64,000 nt of DNA, taken from positions 62,001 to 126,000 of the forward strand of contig NZ_FOPZ01000003.1 of NCBI RefSeq assembly GCF_900113615.1, read 5' to 3'. The stretch is from Halorubrum aquaticum (GTDB lineage: Archaea > Halobacteriota > Halobacteria > Halobacteriales > Haloferacaceae). How positions within the stretch are numbered: the first letter of the stretch is position 1; every line of letters starts with the position of its first letter. Positions 25,622 to 34,789 of this stretch are shown here, in pieces. The notes below the pieces were generated by a model. The model was not told the origin of the DNA. It saw only the letters and a list, made by a program, of their open reading frames with translations, and did no database searches. The translations under genes and the position numbers were made by a program.

Positions 25622-25816
25622 GCGGCGAACACCACCAAAGCCCCAGTCGCGAGGACGCCGTACTCGCTTACGGCGTCCTCGCGACTGCCTCTTTGAGTCC
25701 CATCCAGACCGCCCAGCACCGCACCTCACGCCTCCCCAGCCTCGTCGGTCGCCAGCGGCGACCGACTCCCTCGCGGGCTCCTCGCGCCCTGTCGGGCGCT
25801 CGGAGGCGCGCCACCG
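25622..25816 (+). repeat. Interspersed repeat family, copy D
   Basis: Blocks: GCGGCGAACACCACCAAAGC; then a perfect 19-base-pair hairpin with arms 25644-25662 and 25669-25687 (CAGTCGCGAGGACGCCGTA, loop CTCGCT); CTCTTTGAGTCCCA; the exact 26-base core at 25719-25744; a 10-base-pair hairpin 25744-25766 (GTCGGTCGCC, loop AGC); and the end block CTCGGAGGCGCGCCACCG. Arms differ in sequence from copies C and E but occupy the same slots. It lies between convergent genes (24960-25586 and 25839-26312). Confidence 0.92.
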
Positions 25817-25838
25817 TTTAAACCGACCATATCTCGAA

Positions 25839-26312
25839 CTATAACACGAAGAACAGCGCCGCACCGAGGACCACGAAGACGACGTACAGCCCCGCCATCG
25901 CCTCCCGCTTGAACGTCCCGCCGACGGGCAGCCCGAGCAGCCGGCGGGTCGGCGGGAGGATCGCGATCCCGCCCAGAAGCAGGAGCCACGCGCCGGGGTT
26001 CGTGATCTGCGTGAGCGCGACGACGATCGTCGCGTACCCGAGCACGTAGCTCCCCCGTCGCCACAGCTGTTCCCGCTCCGTGAGTTCCTCGGCGGCGACG
26101 CCGAAGACGTCGGCCGCGGTGACGTCGCCGCTTCCGCCCCCGCCGGCTCCGCTACCGCCGCCCGACCCCCCGACCACCTGCTTCGCCTGACGCTTTACGT
26201 ACTGGTCGAGCTCCTCGGCGGCCTCCTCGTTCTGCGGCGCGCCGCACTGCGAGCAGAACCGGGCGGAGTCGTCGATCGGCGCCTCACAACGGGGACAGGA
26301 CTTCATCCTCAT
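25839..26312 (-). CDS. Zinc-ribbon membrane protein
   Basis: A 157-residue protein beginning MRMKSCPRCEAPIDDSARFC. The N-terminal zinc ribbon has paired CPRC and CSQCG knuckles. A glycine-rich linker (GGSGGGSGAGGGGSG, about residues 60-75) separates it from three hydrophobic helices in the last 65 residues. It resembles widespread zinc-ribbon/TM proteins of unknown function. ATG 26304-26306 is an alternative start. It runs opposite to the motility genes on both sides and may not belong to them. Confidence 0.8.
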   Translation of the reverse strand: MRMKSCPRCEAPIDDSARFCSQCGAPQNEEAAEELDQYVKRQAKQVVGGSGGGSGAGGGGSGDVTAADVFGVAAEELTEREQLWRRGSYVLGYATIVVALTQITNPGAWLLLLGGIAILPPTRRLLGLPVGGTFKREAMAGLYVVFVVLGAALFFVL

Positions 26313-26536
26313 CGGAACGGCACCGCGGTCGGGCTTAACTCTTCGGTCCGCGGCTCTATTCGACCGGGATCTCGGATCGCTCATCCGACCACTCGGGCGC
26401 TCTCCCCTTATTTCACGGCCGATCGCCTCGTTTTCCACGCTGATAATCGGGGGCGCACGTTTTAGTCGACACGCCGCCGAGTCGACCCAGACGACCGGCG
26501 GTCCGTCCGCGAACGGGCCGCGTGAACGACCAAACG

Positions 26537-29047
26537 ATGTCACAGCCACCCCCGCAACCGTCGACGAACGAGCCCGACCCGTCCGTCGACGCTGACTCCA
26601 CCGATGAAGCCGAACGGACCCGTCGCACCCATCCCACACGAGGATCGACCGCGCGCGTCCTCGCCGTCGGGGTCCTCGCTGTCGCCCTCCTCGGACTCCT
26701 CCTTGCGGGCGCGGCACCGGCCATCGGCGCGACTCCGGTCGGGGATGGCGCATCCGACAGCTCCGCAGTCGCCGAGTCCGGCTCGATGGCGATCGACGCC
26801 GAGGGGGTCGCGGGCGGTCCCGCCGCGGTGAACGCCTCCTTCGGGTCGGACACGTACACGACGACCGCCGGCGACCCCGTGGAACTCACCGTCGAGGTCG
26901 AGGACGGAACGAAGTATCTCCTCGTGGGCGGGAACCGGCTGAGCGACCCGAACGCGCCGGTGGGGTTCGTCGACGTGATCGAGGTCAGCGGCGAGGGCTC
27001 GACCACCGTAACCCTCAACACCCGCACGGCCGGCACCGGGGTTGAGTACGCGTCCGTCACGAGCGAGGGGGGCAGTGCGACCAGCTGTTCGGTCTCCGCC
27101 TGCTCGCTCTCGTTCGTCGACGAGGACGGCGAGCCCGTCGCGAACTCCCTCTCCGGGCTCCCGTCGAGAGCGGGCGCAGACGGGCTGGTGCGCCCGCTCG
27201 TCCCCGAGCGGTACCGGCTCTCGCTCGTCGACAACGCGACGTTCACCGTCGACGAGTCCAGCGTCGTCGCCCCCGCGGCCGCCTCCAACCGGGCGGAGCT
27301 CGTCGTGACCGAGCCGGAGCGGCGGATCGCGGAGGAGATCGAGATGTTCACGACGATGCCGGCGGAGTCGGAGTCGGACGCCGGGATCGAGCCGGTGGGG
27401 TCCCTCCGGAGCGACGGCCTCGAGCGGTCGGCCGTCACGAAGGGCGACCGGCTCGTGATCGGCGTCGAGGCGGCCGGGATCTGGGGCGCGCTGTCGCATT
27501 TCGCGGACGAGCGGGACGCGGGGCCGGTGGCCGCCGGCGAGAACGCGACCGGCGCAGTCCTTGCCGACCTGCTCGCCGCCGAGGAGGGCGTTCACCTGCG
27601 GATCGAACAGACGAACCGGCCGAACCAAGCGACACGGATCGGCCCCGACGAACTCGAGGACGCCACGCTGATCTTCGAGTCGGCGAGCGAGCTCGAGGCC
27701 GCGCCCGACGACCCGACCGCCGGCCGCCTCTACGTCGTGATCGACACGAGCGACGGGAACGCGCTCGGCGACCGGCTCAAGCCCGGCGAGGAGTACCGCG
27801 TCGAGTTCGGACTCGACGGAGCGGACGGCGAGCGGTATCGGTTCGCGGAGGATCCCAGCGCCGTCGACGCCGATGCTCCCTTTGCCGCCGCGTCCGTCGG
27901 CGACGACGGGGTACCAGAGCAGTTCCCGTACCTCTCGACGGACGAGACCGGCGTCTCAGCCGACGCGACGTTCTCGGTCAGCGAGCGATACCTCCGGTAC
28001 GATCACGTCACCGACGACGGCGAGGTCCTCGTCGACGGCGACGGCGTCACCGGAACCACCACGCTGTTGCCCGCGACCGAACTGACCGCCGTGTTCGCCT
28101 ACGACGGCGGCGAGACGCCGCGAACCTCGGAGGCGACGGTCCGGATCGACGACGGCGGGAACTTCAGCGTCGATCCCGGCATCGGCGAGGCGCAGCCCGG
28201 CGACCGCCTGACGGTCGACCTGTACGCCGATTCGAGGCCCTACGACAGCCGGACGGCGATCGTCGCCTCGGACGCCACCGACCCCGATCGGCTGCGGCTC
28301 GACGACGAAACCACCGAGCTCAACGTGACCCGCGGCGACACGCTCTCCGAGCTGTCCGTGACGGTTCGCAACGCCGGCGTCGTCGAGGGGCGGGAGCCGC
28401 TGTCGCTCGACGTCGCCGGCGGGGAGATCTACGAGGAACGGTACGTGACCGTCGGCCCGGACGAGCCGAGAAACGAGACGTTCAACGGGACGAGAGTCGA
28501 CCTCGAGCCCGGCACGTATTCGTACACGCTGGCGATCGCCGACGACGAGACGGCGGGCACGCTGACGGTCGATCCCGACCCCGCCGTGACACGGATCGAC
28601 GACGGAACGGACGGCGGTGGAACGAGCGACGACGGGAACGCCAACGACGGCGACGGGAGCGACGCTGGCGGAACCGGAAACGGCACGGAACCCGGAAGCG
28701 ACGCGGAGACGGAGAACGGAACCGAGGTTGCGAACGGGACGGAACCCGACGACACGGGACCCGGAAGCGAAACCGACTCCGGAAACGGCACGGACGCTGG
28801 AAACGATACGGAGGCTGGAACCGGCACGGAGGCCGGAAACGGCATGGGGACGACGAACGGAACCGGCGCGGAGACGGAGAACGGCACGGACGCCGAGAAC
28901 GGCTCACCCCCCAACGGAAGCGACGGCGACGGCCCGGGAACTCCCGCCGACCCGGCGTCACCCGCGTTGATCCCGGTCGGCACCCGCGAGGCGTTCGGTG
29001 GCACCGTGGTCGTGGGCGTGACGTATCTGCTCGGCCATTGGATCTGA
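26537..29047 (+). CDS. Large haloarchaeal surface glycoprotein (BGTF/S-layer-like)
   Basis: A protein of about 836 residues. After a 35-residue acidic N-terminus a single hydrophobic segment (VLAVGVLAVALLGLLLAG) serves as signal or anchor. The ectodomain holds repeated beta-rich modules of the kind seen in haloarchaeal surface proteins annotated BGTF, with many N-x-S/T sequons. The last 150 residues are a stalk of NGT-rich repeats (NGTEPGSDAETENGTEVANG pattern), closed by a short hydrophobic tail GTVVVGVTYLLGHWI that lacks the usual PGF-CTERM signal. The GTG at 26522 is an alternative start. It is inserted between archaellins and cheY, same strand. Function in adhesion or envelope is inferred. 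Confidence 0.75.
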   Translation: MSQPPPQPSTNEPDPSVDADSTDEAERTRRTHPTRGSTARVLAVGVLAVALLGLLLAGAAPAIGATPVGDGASDSSAVAESGSMAIDAEGVAGGPAAVNASFGSDTYTTTAGDPVELTVEVEDGTKYLLVGGNRLSDPNAPVGFVDVIEVSGEGSTTVTLNTRTAGTGVEYASVTSEGGSATSCSVSACSLSFVDEDGEPVANSLSGLPSRAGADGLVRPLVPERYRLSLVDNATFTVDESSVVAPAAASNRAELVVTEPERRIAEEIEMFTTMPAESESDAGIEPVGSLRSDGLERSAVTKGDRLVIGVEAAGIWGALSHFADERDAGPVAAGENATGAVLADLLAAEEGVHLRIEQTNRPNQATRIGPDELEDATLIFESASELEAAPDDPTAGRLYVVIDTSDGNALGDRLKPGEEYRVEFGLDGADGERYRFAEDPSAVDADAPFAAASVGDDGVPEQFPYLSTDETGVSADATFSVSERYLRYDHVTDDGEVLVDGDGVTGTTTLLPATELTAVFAYDGGETPRTSEATVRIDDGGNFSVDPGIGEAQPGDRLTVDLYADSRPYDSRTAIVASDATDPDRLRLDDETTELNVTRGDTLSELSVTVRNAGVVEGREPLSLDVAGGEIYEERYVTVGPDEPRNETFNGTRVDLEPGTYSYTLAIADDETAGTLTVDPDPAVTRIDDGTDGGGTSDDGNANDGDGSDAGGTGNGTEPGSDAETENGTEVANGTEPDDTGPGSETDSGNGTDAGNDTEAGTGTEAGNGMGTTNGTGAETENGTDAENGSPPNGSDGDGPGTPADPASPALIPVGTREAFGGTVVVGVTYLLGHWI

Positions 29048-29134
29048 ATTCCGCTCGGACGAGTGTGTAGTCCGTTCTCAACGATGAGAACCGCAGGCGA
29101 GCGGTTAAGTGGACGCTGGCTCCGAGTTCGTGAT

Positions 29135-29491
29135 ATGGCGAAGCGCGTGCTCATCGCTGACGACTCGGAGTTCATGCGGAACCTGCTCCGTGAGATCCTC
29201 GAAGGGGAGTTCGAGATCGTCGGCGAGGCCGAGAACGGGGTGGAGGCGGTGAACATGTACGACGAACACGGTCCCGACCTCGTGATGATGGACATCGTGA
29301 TGCCCATCCGCGACGGGATCGAGGCGACGACGGAGATCAAAGGCGAGGACCCGGAGGCGACGGTGATCATGTGTACCAGCGTCGGTCAGGAGGAGAAGAT
29401 GAAGGCGGCGATCAAGGCCGGCGCCGAGGGGTATATCACGAAGCCGTTCCAGAAGCCGAACGTCCTCGACGCGATCGGGTCGGCAGTCTGA
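29135..29491 (+). CDS. cheY: Chemotaxis response regulator CheY
   Basis: A 118-residue stand-alone receiver. D9-D10, phosphoacceptor Asp53 in LVMMDIVMP, Thr in MCTSVG and Lys in YITKPF are all present. In archaea CheY-P binds the archaellum motor through the adaptor CheF and ArlCDE rather than FliM (known from Haloferax and Halobacterium). GGTTAAG lies near 29102, about 30 bases before the ATG. Its stop overlaps the cheC ATG (29488-29491 region, ATGA), so the che genes form an operon. Confidence 0.95.
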   Translation: MAKRVLIADDSEFMRNLLREILEGEFEIVGEAENGVEAVNMYDEHGPDLVMMDIVMPIRDGIEATTEIKGEDPEATVIMCTSVGQEEKMKAAIKAGAEGYITKPFQKPNVLDAIGSAV

Positions 29492-30693
29492 TGCGCGTCG
29501 ACGTTCGAGCGCTCGGCGCGTGTAACCGGCTCGCCGAGCGCGGCGCCGAACGCGCGGCCAACGCGCTGGGCGAGCTGACGGGGTCGGACCTCGCGGTTGA
29601 GGTGACGGGCGCGAGCGTCGCCACCGGGGAGGACCTCGCGGAGGCCTTCTCCGGCCGCGAGTCAATCGGCGTGCGCGTCGGGCTCGACGGCGGCCTTGAG
29701 GGCGCGGCCGTGCTCGCGTTCGACGCCGAACAGATCGACGGGCTGCTCTCGGTGCTCCCCGGCGGCTCGTCGATGGGGCGGAGCGCGGTGACGGAGGTCG
29801 GCAACATCGCGCTCGGCGGCTTCCTCGACGGCTGGGCGAACTACCTCGGGCGGGCGATCGACATGACCCCGCCGCGGTACTTCGAGGCCGACGGCGCGGC
29901 GGTGTTGCCGGACGGCGCGCTCGCCGGAGACGGCGTCTTCCTCTTCGAGAGCCGGCTCGACGCCACGGGAACCGACCTCGACTTCTCGATCTACATGCTG
30001 CCCGACTCCGGGCCGTTCCGCGACCTCGTGGTCGGCAAGACCGCCACGGCGGCGACCGCGGGCGCGGAGGGTGCCCGCGGCTCCGCGGCGGGCGCGAACG
30101 CCACCGCGGTCCCCTACGAGTCGCTCTCGACGTTCGCGTCGCTGGCGAAGCGCGGCTCGGCGAACGCCGCCGACAACATCGGGATGATGACCGGGCTCGA
30201 GACCACCGTCGACGTGAGCCGGCTCCGGTTCGTCCCGCTCGCGGACGTGCCGAGCGAGGTGGGCACGGAGCCGCACGCGGGGACCGTCTTCGAGCTTCAG
30301 GGGAAGCCGAGCGGCTACCTCGCGATCCTCTTCTCCGAGGAGTCGGCGGCAGCGATCGCCGAGGAGATGCTGCCGATGGAGCCGAACGAGCCGCTCGGCG
30401 GGATGGCCGAGAACGCGCTCTGTGAGCTCGGCAACGTGATGACGAGCGGCTTCATCGACGGCTGGGCGAACGTCCTCGGCACGTCCATCTCGCACTCGCC
30501 GCCGGAATTCGTCCACGACATCGGCTCGGCGACGGTCAGCCCGCTCGTCGCCTCGCTGAGCCGACGCCAGGACTACGGGTTCGTCATCGACGCCGCCATC
30601 CGGACGGAGGGCGTCCAGGCGCGCTGTGACGTGTACGCGCTCCCCGACGAGCGCGAACTGGCCGCGGCGCTGGAACGCCTCTCGGAGACATGA
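29491..30693 (+). CDS. cheC: Two-domain CheC phosphatase
   Basis: A 400-residue protein made of two CheC-type halves (about residues 1-185 and 205-400). Each has a degenerate first motif (LAERGAERAANALGELTG; LAKRGSANAADNIGMMTG) and a well-kept second phosphatase motif (SAVTEVGNIALGGFLDGWA; ENALCELGNVMTSGFIDGWA). CheC removes phosphate from CheY-P and binds CheD (known from Bacillus and Thermotoga). The Ala/Gly-rich linker at about 186-205 separates the domains. It is joined to cheY and cheD by overlapping start/stop codons. Confidence 0.9.
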   Translation: MRVDVRALGACNRLAERGAERAANALGELTGSDLAVEVTGASVATGEDLAEAFSGRESIGVRVGLDGGLEGAAVLAFDAEQIDGLLSVLPGGSSMGRSAVTEVGNIALGGFLDGWANYLGRAIDMTPPRYFEADGAAVLPDGALAGDGVFLFESRLDATGTDLDFSIYMLPDSGPFRDLVVGKTATAATAGAEGARGSAAGANATAVPYESLSTFASLAKRGSANAADNIGMMTGLETTVDVSRLRFVPLADVPSEVGTEPHAGTVFELQGKPSGYLAILFSEESAAAIAEEMLPMEPNEPLGGMAENALCELGNVMTSGFIDGWANVLGTSISHSPPEFVHDIGSATVSPLVASLSRRQDYGFVIDAAIRTEGVQARCDVYALPDERELAAALERLSET

Positions 30694-31211
30694 GCCATCT
30701 CACGCCGTCGGGGGACCGGCCCGTCTCGGACCGGGACGACCCTCCCCGGCGCGTGAAGGTCGGCGTCGGCGATCTCGCCGTTTCGAGCGACGGCGCGGTG
30801 TTGACGACGAGCGGGCTCGGCTCCTGTGTCGCGATCGCGCTCGTCGATCCGGCGACCGAGATCCGCGGGCTCCTCCACGCCATGTTACCGTCCGCTGACG
30901 GGGACGAGAGGCGGACGCCCCGTCCGGCGAAGTACGTCGACTCGGGGCTCGACACGCTCGTCGACGAGCTCGAGACGTCCGGTGCGTCGCCCGGTCGGCT
31001 CGAGGCGCGGCTCGTCGGGGGCGCGGAGATGCTCGATCTCACGGCCGCGGTCGGGCCACGGAACGTCGAACGGGCTCGCGAGAGCCTGGCGGCGGCCGGG
31101 ATCCCCCTCGTCGCCAGCGATGTCGGCGACGCGGTCGGGCGGACGGTCCGGTTCCTGCCCGGCGGGGACCTCGCCGTCCGGGCGGCCGACGGCTTCGAGC
31201 GAACGCTGTAG
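30690..31211 (+). CDS. cheD: Chemoreceptor glutamine deamidase CheD
   Basis: A 173-residue enzyme that deamidates receptor glutamines and is inhibited or regulated by CheC. The catalytic Cys46 is in SGLGSCVAIAL, His63 in GLLHAML, and KYVDSGLDTLVDEL and RLVGGAEMLDL follow as in the family. The first 21 residues are a charged extension. It overlaps cheC by four bases. The che operon here contains no cheA, cheB, cheR or cheW, which must lie elsewhere. Confidence 0.93.
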   Translation: MSHLTPSGDRPVSDRDDPPRRVKVGVGDLAVSSDGAVLTTSGLGSCVAIALVDPATEIRGLLHAMLPSADGDERRTPRPAKYVDSGLDTLVDELETSGASPGRLEARLVGGAEMLDLTAAVGPRNVERARESLAAAGIPLVASDVGDAVGRTVRFLPGGDLAVRAADGFERTL

Positions 31212-31302
31212 CGCCCGCCGGAAATCCTCCCGCTCCCCTGTGTTCTCACGCCTGATATTTTGAGGGGTGGGTTGAAGTGTCGTCTGGGGATTGCTGTGAT
31301 CA

Positions 31303-33039
31303 ATGGGCCTCGAACTATCGGTGTGGGGCGTCTCGACGGTCGCTTGGACAGTCGCCACGCTGGGGCTCGTCGGTGCGAGCGTTCTCGACCGATTCCTCGA
31401 CGACGACGGGGACGACGCGGACGGTGGCGACGACGTCTTCGGCAGCGATGGAATGGGAGGCGGTGGTGGCGGTATGGGGGGAGACGGCGGTGGTATGGGC
31501 GGCGGATTGGGAGGCGGCGGTGGCGGCGGCATGGGTGGCGGCGGAATGGACGGCGGTGGGGGCATGAGCGACGGCGGGATGGGTGACGGCGGCTTCGACG
31601 ACTTCGACGGCATGGACGAGTGGGACGACGGCTTCGACGACGGTGGGGGCGGCTCCGACACCGACGAGTTGGAAAAGCGCCTCGACGACCTCGAAGCCGA
31701 GGTCGCCACCCTCTCCTCGACGGTGTCGACGGTGCGCTCGGAGAACGAGGAGATCTCCGCCGCGGTCGACGACATCGAGGAGGACGTCCGGAACCTCCTC
31801 GACATCTACGAGATGGTCACCCGCGGGATCAACCCGTTCGTCGACGAATCCAGCGGCTTCAACGGCGGCGGCGGTGGCGCGGACAACTCCTTCGGCCTCT
31901 TCGACGACGACGGCGACGACGAGGCCGAGGCGGAGCTCGACGACGACGTCGCGAGCGCGGACGCGGACGGCTTCTTCGACGAGGAGCTGCTCGACGACGA
32001 CGACGGGCTCGACGACTTCGACGAGCTCGAGGACGCGGACGACGGAGACGGATCGAACGGCGAACCGGACGACGGCGAACCCGCCGACGCCGCGTCCGAG
32101 ACCGAACCGGCGGAGGAAGACGACGACATGAACGACGACGGAAAGAGCTTCAGCGAACTCAAAGAGGAGTACGACGCCGGGGAGGCCGACTGGGCCGATG
32201 ACGCCGGCGACGAGACGGCACCCGAGGGGGACGGCTTCGAGGACGACCCGGACCCGTTCGACGACGAGGGTCTCGAAGACGGCGACGACTTCGACGACGA
32301 CGTCGGCGGGACGTTCGAGGACGACTCCGCGGCCGGATCCCGCGGGCCGACGCCGGGCGGCGATCCCGCCGAGGCGACCGGGGACGGCTTCGAGTACGTC
32401 GGGGACGACGACCTCTCGAGCCGCCGGGGGAAGCCGTACCTCACCGAGTTACCCGGCGACTACGTCGGCGACCTGCTCGTGATGGAGTGGCTGGAGTTCC
32501 TCGTCTCCGAGAGCGACGTCACCGACGCGGTGCGCGCGGTGAACTACTACGAGCGGATCGAGTGGGTCGGCCCGGACGCCGCCGCGCGGCTCCGGGACTT
32601 CCTGTCCGGATTCGGAACGATCGACCGCAACCTCGTCGACCGGCCGGGGACCGACCGACTGGTCCGTGAACACCACACCCGGAGCCTGCGGTACATCACG
32701 CAGCTCAACGGCACGGGCGGGAACCTCGTCCTCCTCGACAGGTGGGACGACCTCGCCGGCGGCTCGATGGTCGGCGGCGGGCCGCCGGCTCCCGCCCGCG
32801 GCTCTCGTGGTTCCCCTGACTCCCGTGGGCGTGACGGACGGGAGTCGGCGTCCAATCGCGCCGCCGAGAACGCCCGGGAACGGTCGAACGGGACGGGCCC
32901 ACGGGACGGAAGCGATCGCCGTTCGCGACCCGACGACGGTCGCGGTCGAAACGGCAGGTCGCCCCGACCGATGAACGACCCGGATCCGCATCCCGACCGC
33001 GCCGACCCGGCGGACGGAGGGTGGGGAGATGGGCGTTAG
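31303..33039 (+). CDS. arlCE: Archaellum motor-switch fusion protein ArlC-D/E
   Basis: A 578-residue fusion. An N-terminal hydrophobic helix (about residues 4-28) is followed by a glycine/methionine-rich tract (GGGGGGMGGDGGGMGGGLG), then the ArlC coiled coil (DELEKRLDDLEAEVATLSS; about 122-180). A long Asp/Glu-rich linker (about 190-370) leads to the ArlD/E domain (KPYLTELPGDYVGDLLVMEW, about residues 370-470), then an Arg/Pro/Gly tail. ArlCDE forms the cytosolic ring that receives CheY signals. The hydrophobic N-terminus is unusual for a soluble ring protein. It overlaps arlF by 11 bases. Confidence 0.92.
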   Translation: MGLELSVWGVSTVAWTVATLGLVGASVLDRFLDDDGDDADGGDDVFGSDGMGGGGGGMGGDGGGMGGGLGGGGGGGMGGGGMDGGGGMSDGGMGDGGFDDFDGMDEWDDGFDDGGGGSDTDELEKRLDDLEAEVATLSSTVSTVRSENEEISAAVDDIEEDVRNLLDIYEMVTRGINPFVDESSGFNGGGGGADNSFGLFDDDGDDEAEAELDDDVASADADGFFDEELLDDDDGLDDFDELEDADDGDGSNGEPDDGEPADAASETEPAEEDDDMNDDGKSFSELKEEYDAGEADWADDAGDETAPEGDGFEDDPDPFDDEGLEDGDDFDDDVGGTFEDDSAAGSRGPTPGGDPAEATGDGFEYVGDDDLSSRRGKPYLTELPGDYVGDLLVMEWLEFLVSESDVTDAVRAVNYYERIEWVGPDAAARLRDFLSGFGTIDRNLVDRPGTDRLVREHHTRSLRYITQLNGTGGNLVLLDRWDDLAGGSMVGGGPPAPARGSRGSPDSRGRDGRESASNRAAENARERSNGTGPRDGSDRRSRPDDGRGRNGRSPRPMNDPDPHPDRADPADGGWGDGR

Positions 33040-33490
33040 CGTCTCGGCGTCGACGGCCATCATCGTCGCGGGGATGTTCTTCGCGTTCACCGCCTTCTAC
33101 CCGGTCGCGGCCAACGGGTTCGACCGCGTCACCGAGGGCGAACGCGACGTCCACGAGCGCGCGCTCGAACGACAGAACACGGCGTTTTCCGTCGACTCCG
33201 CGACGTTCAACGCGAGCGGGAACGACCGGCTCGTCGTGAACGCGACCAACGAGGGGTCGGTCGGGCTCGTCGTGAGCGACACGACCCTCGTCGTCGACAA
33301 CGAGTACGTCGACGTCGCCAACGCGACCACGACCGTCGACGGCGACGGCGACACGGACCTCTGGCTCGGCGGGGAGCGACTCTCCGTCGAGGTCGACGGG
33401 AACTCCCTCGAGACGGGCGTCACGAACGACTCCCGCGTCGTCCTCGTCGTCGAGTCCGGCGTCCGCGACGCGACGGGGGTGAGCGCGTAG
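33029..33490 (+). CDS. arlF: Archaellum stator protein ArlF
   Basis: A 153-residue protein with one N-terminal helix (about residues 7-28, STAIIVAGMFFAFTAFYPVA) and an extracellular beta-sandwich domain. ArlF with ArlG anchors the motor to the S-layer (known from Sulfolobus). Several sequons (FNASG, VNATN, ANATT) mark the external part. It starts inside arlCE and is followed immediately by arlG with no spacer. Confidence 0.92.
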   Translation: MGVSVSASTAIIVAGMFFAFTAFYPVAANGFDRVTEGERDVHERALERQNTAFSVDSATFNASGNDRLVVNATNEGSVGLVVSDTTLVVDNEYVDVANATTTVDGDGDTDLWLGGERLSVEVDGNSLETGVTNDSRVVLVVESGVRDATGVSA

Positions 33491-33982
33491 ATGGCCAGCG
33501 TCCCGGTCTCACACCTCATCCTGTTCGTCGCCAGCCTCGTGATCGCCGCCGGCGTCGTCGGCACGGTCACCACCGGGGTCGACAGGGTGAGCGCGGCCGT
33601 CGAGGACGGCAGCCTCGACGCGACCCAACAGCTCCGCACGGACGTGACGGTGATCTCCGATCCCAACGGCGGGGTGTACAACGGGACCGAGAACAACGTC
33701 ACGCTCCTCGTGAAGAACACCGGCACCCAGCGGCTCGCCCCCGACGGCTCCGGGGTCGACGTCGTCTTCGACGGCGAGTACGTGCGGCCGGACGCGACGA
33801 CCGGCGAACTCGTCTCCGTCGACGGCGCGACCGCCTGGAGCCGCGGCGACGTGCTCCGGCTCACGATCGACCTCGACGTGGTCGGCGTCAACCCCGGCGA
33901 ATCGAGCGGCACGAGCGACCACCGGGTGTACCTCACGGTCAACGGGGACGAGGAACTGTTCCAGTTCCGGGTGGAGGCGTAG
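33491..33982 (+). CDS. arlG: Archaellum stator protein ArlG
   Basis: A 163-residue partner of ArlF. The single N-terminal helix (HLILFVASLVIAAGVVGTV) is archaellin-like, and the external domain includes VISDPNGGVYNGTENNVTLL and PGESSGTSDHRVYLTVNGD. ArlG forms a filament capped by ArlF. The gene abuts arlF and arlH without gaps, so the three are made together. Confidence 0.92.
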   Translation: MASVPVSHLILFVASLVIAAGVVGTVTTGVDRVSAAVEDGSLDATQQLRTDVTVISDPNGGVYNGTENNVTLLVKNTGTQRLAPDGSGVDVVFDGEYVRPDATTGELVSVDGATAWSRGDVLRLTIDLDVVGVNPGESSGTSDHRVYLTVNGDEELFQFRVEA

Positions 33983-34735
33983 ATGCCCCGCGCCGACAAC
34001 CTGCTGTCCCTGGGCCTGGGCGAGCACGACCGGCTGAACAAGGAGCTCGGCGGCGGGATCCCCCGCGGGAGCATCGTGCTCATCGAGGGCGATTACGGCG
34101 CGGGGAAAAGCGCCATGTCCCAGCGGTTCTCCTACGGGCTCGTCGAGGAGGGCGCGTCGGTGACGCTGATGTCGACGGAGCTCACCGTCCGCGGGTTCAT
34201 CGACCAGATGCACTCGCTGGAGTACGACATGGTGAAGCCGCTCTTGAACGAGGAGCTGCTCTTTCTCCACGCCGACTTCGACTCCGGCGGGGCGTTCTCC
34301 GACGACGACGGCGAGCGCAAGGAGCTGCTCAAGCGGCTGATGAACGCCGACGCGATGTGGCGCTCGGACGTGATCTTCCTCGACACGTTCGACGCGATCT
34401 TCCGGAACGACCCGACCTTCGAGGCGCTCGTCCGGAAGAACGAGGAACGGCAGGCAGCCCTCGAGATCATCTCGTTCTTCCGCGAGATCATCTCGCAGGG
34501 AAAGATCGTCGTCCTCACCGTCGACCCGTCGGCCGTCGACGACGACGCGATCGGCCCGTTCCGGTCGATCGCCGACGTCTTCCTCCAGCTCGAGATGATC
34601 GAGGTCGGCAACGACATCCGTCGACAGATCAACGTGAAACGCTTCGCGGGCATGGGCGAACAGGTCGGCGACACCATCGGGTTCTCCGTCCGCTCGGGGA
34701 CGGGGATCGTCATCGAGAGCCGCAGTGTCGCCTGA
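33983..34735 (+). CDS. arlH: Archaellum ATPase regulator ArlH
   Basis: A 250-residue KaiC-like protein that sits on the ArlI hexamer and regulates assembly and rotation. Walker A is GDYGAGKS at residues 36-43, Walker B LVIFLDTFDAIF-like (SDVIFLDTFDAIF), and a late VLTVDPSA segment is present. It is a relative of the single-domain KaiC-like protein encoded at 21400-22128. It directly follows arlG. Confidence 0.95.
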   Translation: MPRADNLLSLGLGEHDRLNKELGGGIPRGSIVLIEGDYGAGKSAMSQRFSYGLVEEGASVTLMSTELTVRGFIDQMHSLEYDMVKPLLNEELLFLHADFDSGGAFSDDDGERKELLKRLMNADAMWRSDVIFLDTFDAIFRNDPTFEALVRKNEERQAALEIISFFREIISQGKIVVLTVDPSAVDDDAIGPFRSIADVFLQLEMIEVGNDIRRQINVKRFAGMGEQVGDTIGFSVRSGTGIVIESRSVA

Positions 34736-34789
34736 GGAGACCGCCGCGGGGGCACCCCCGGCGGGGAGCGACGATACGAGACACGAACG

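Noticed and set aside
26522..26536. GTG at 26522 as start of the surface protein
   Set aside because: Kept as alternative only. ATG at 26537 follows the likely transcript start with room for a leader, and the extra five residues add nothing recognisable.
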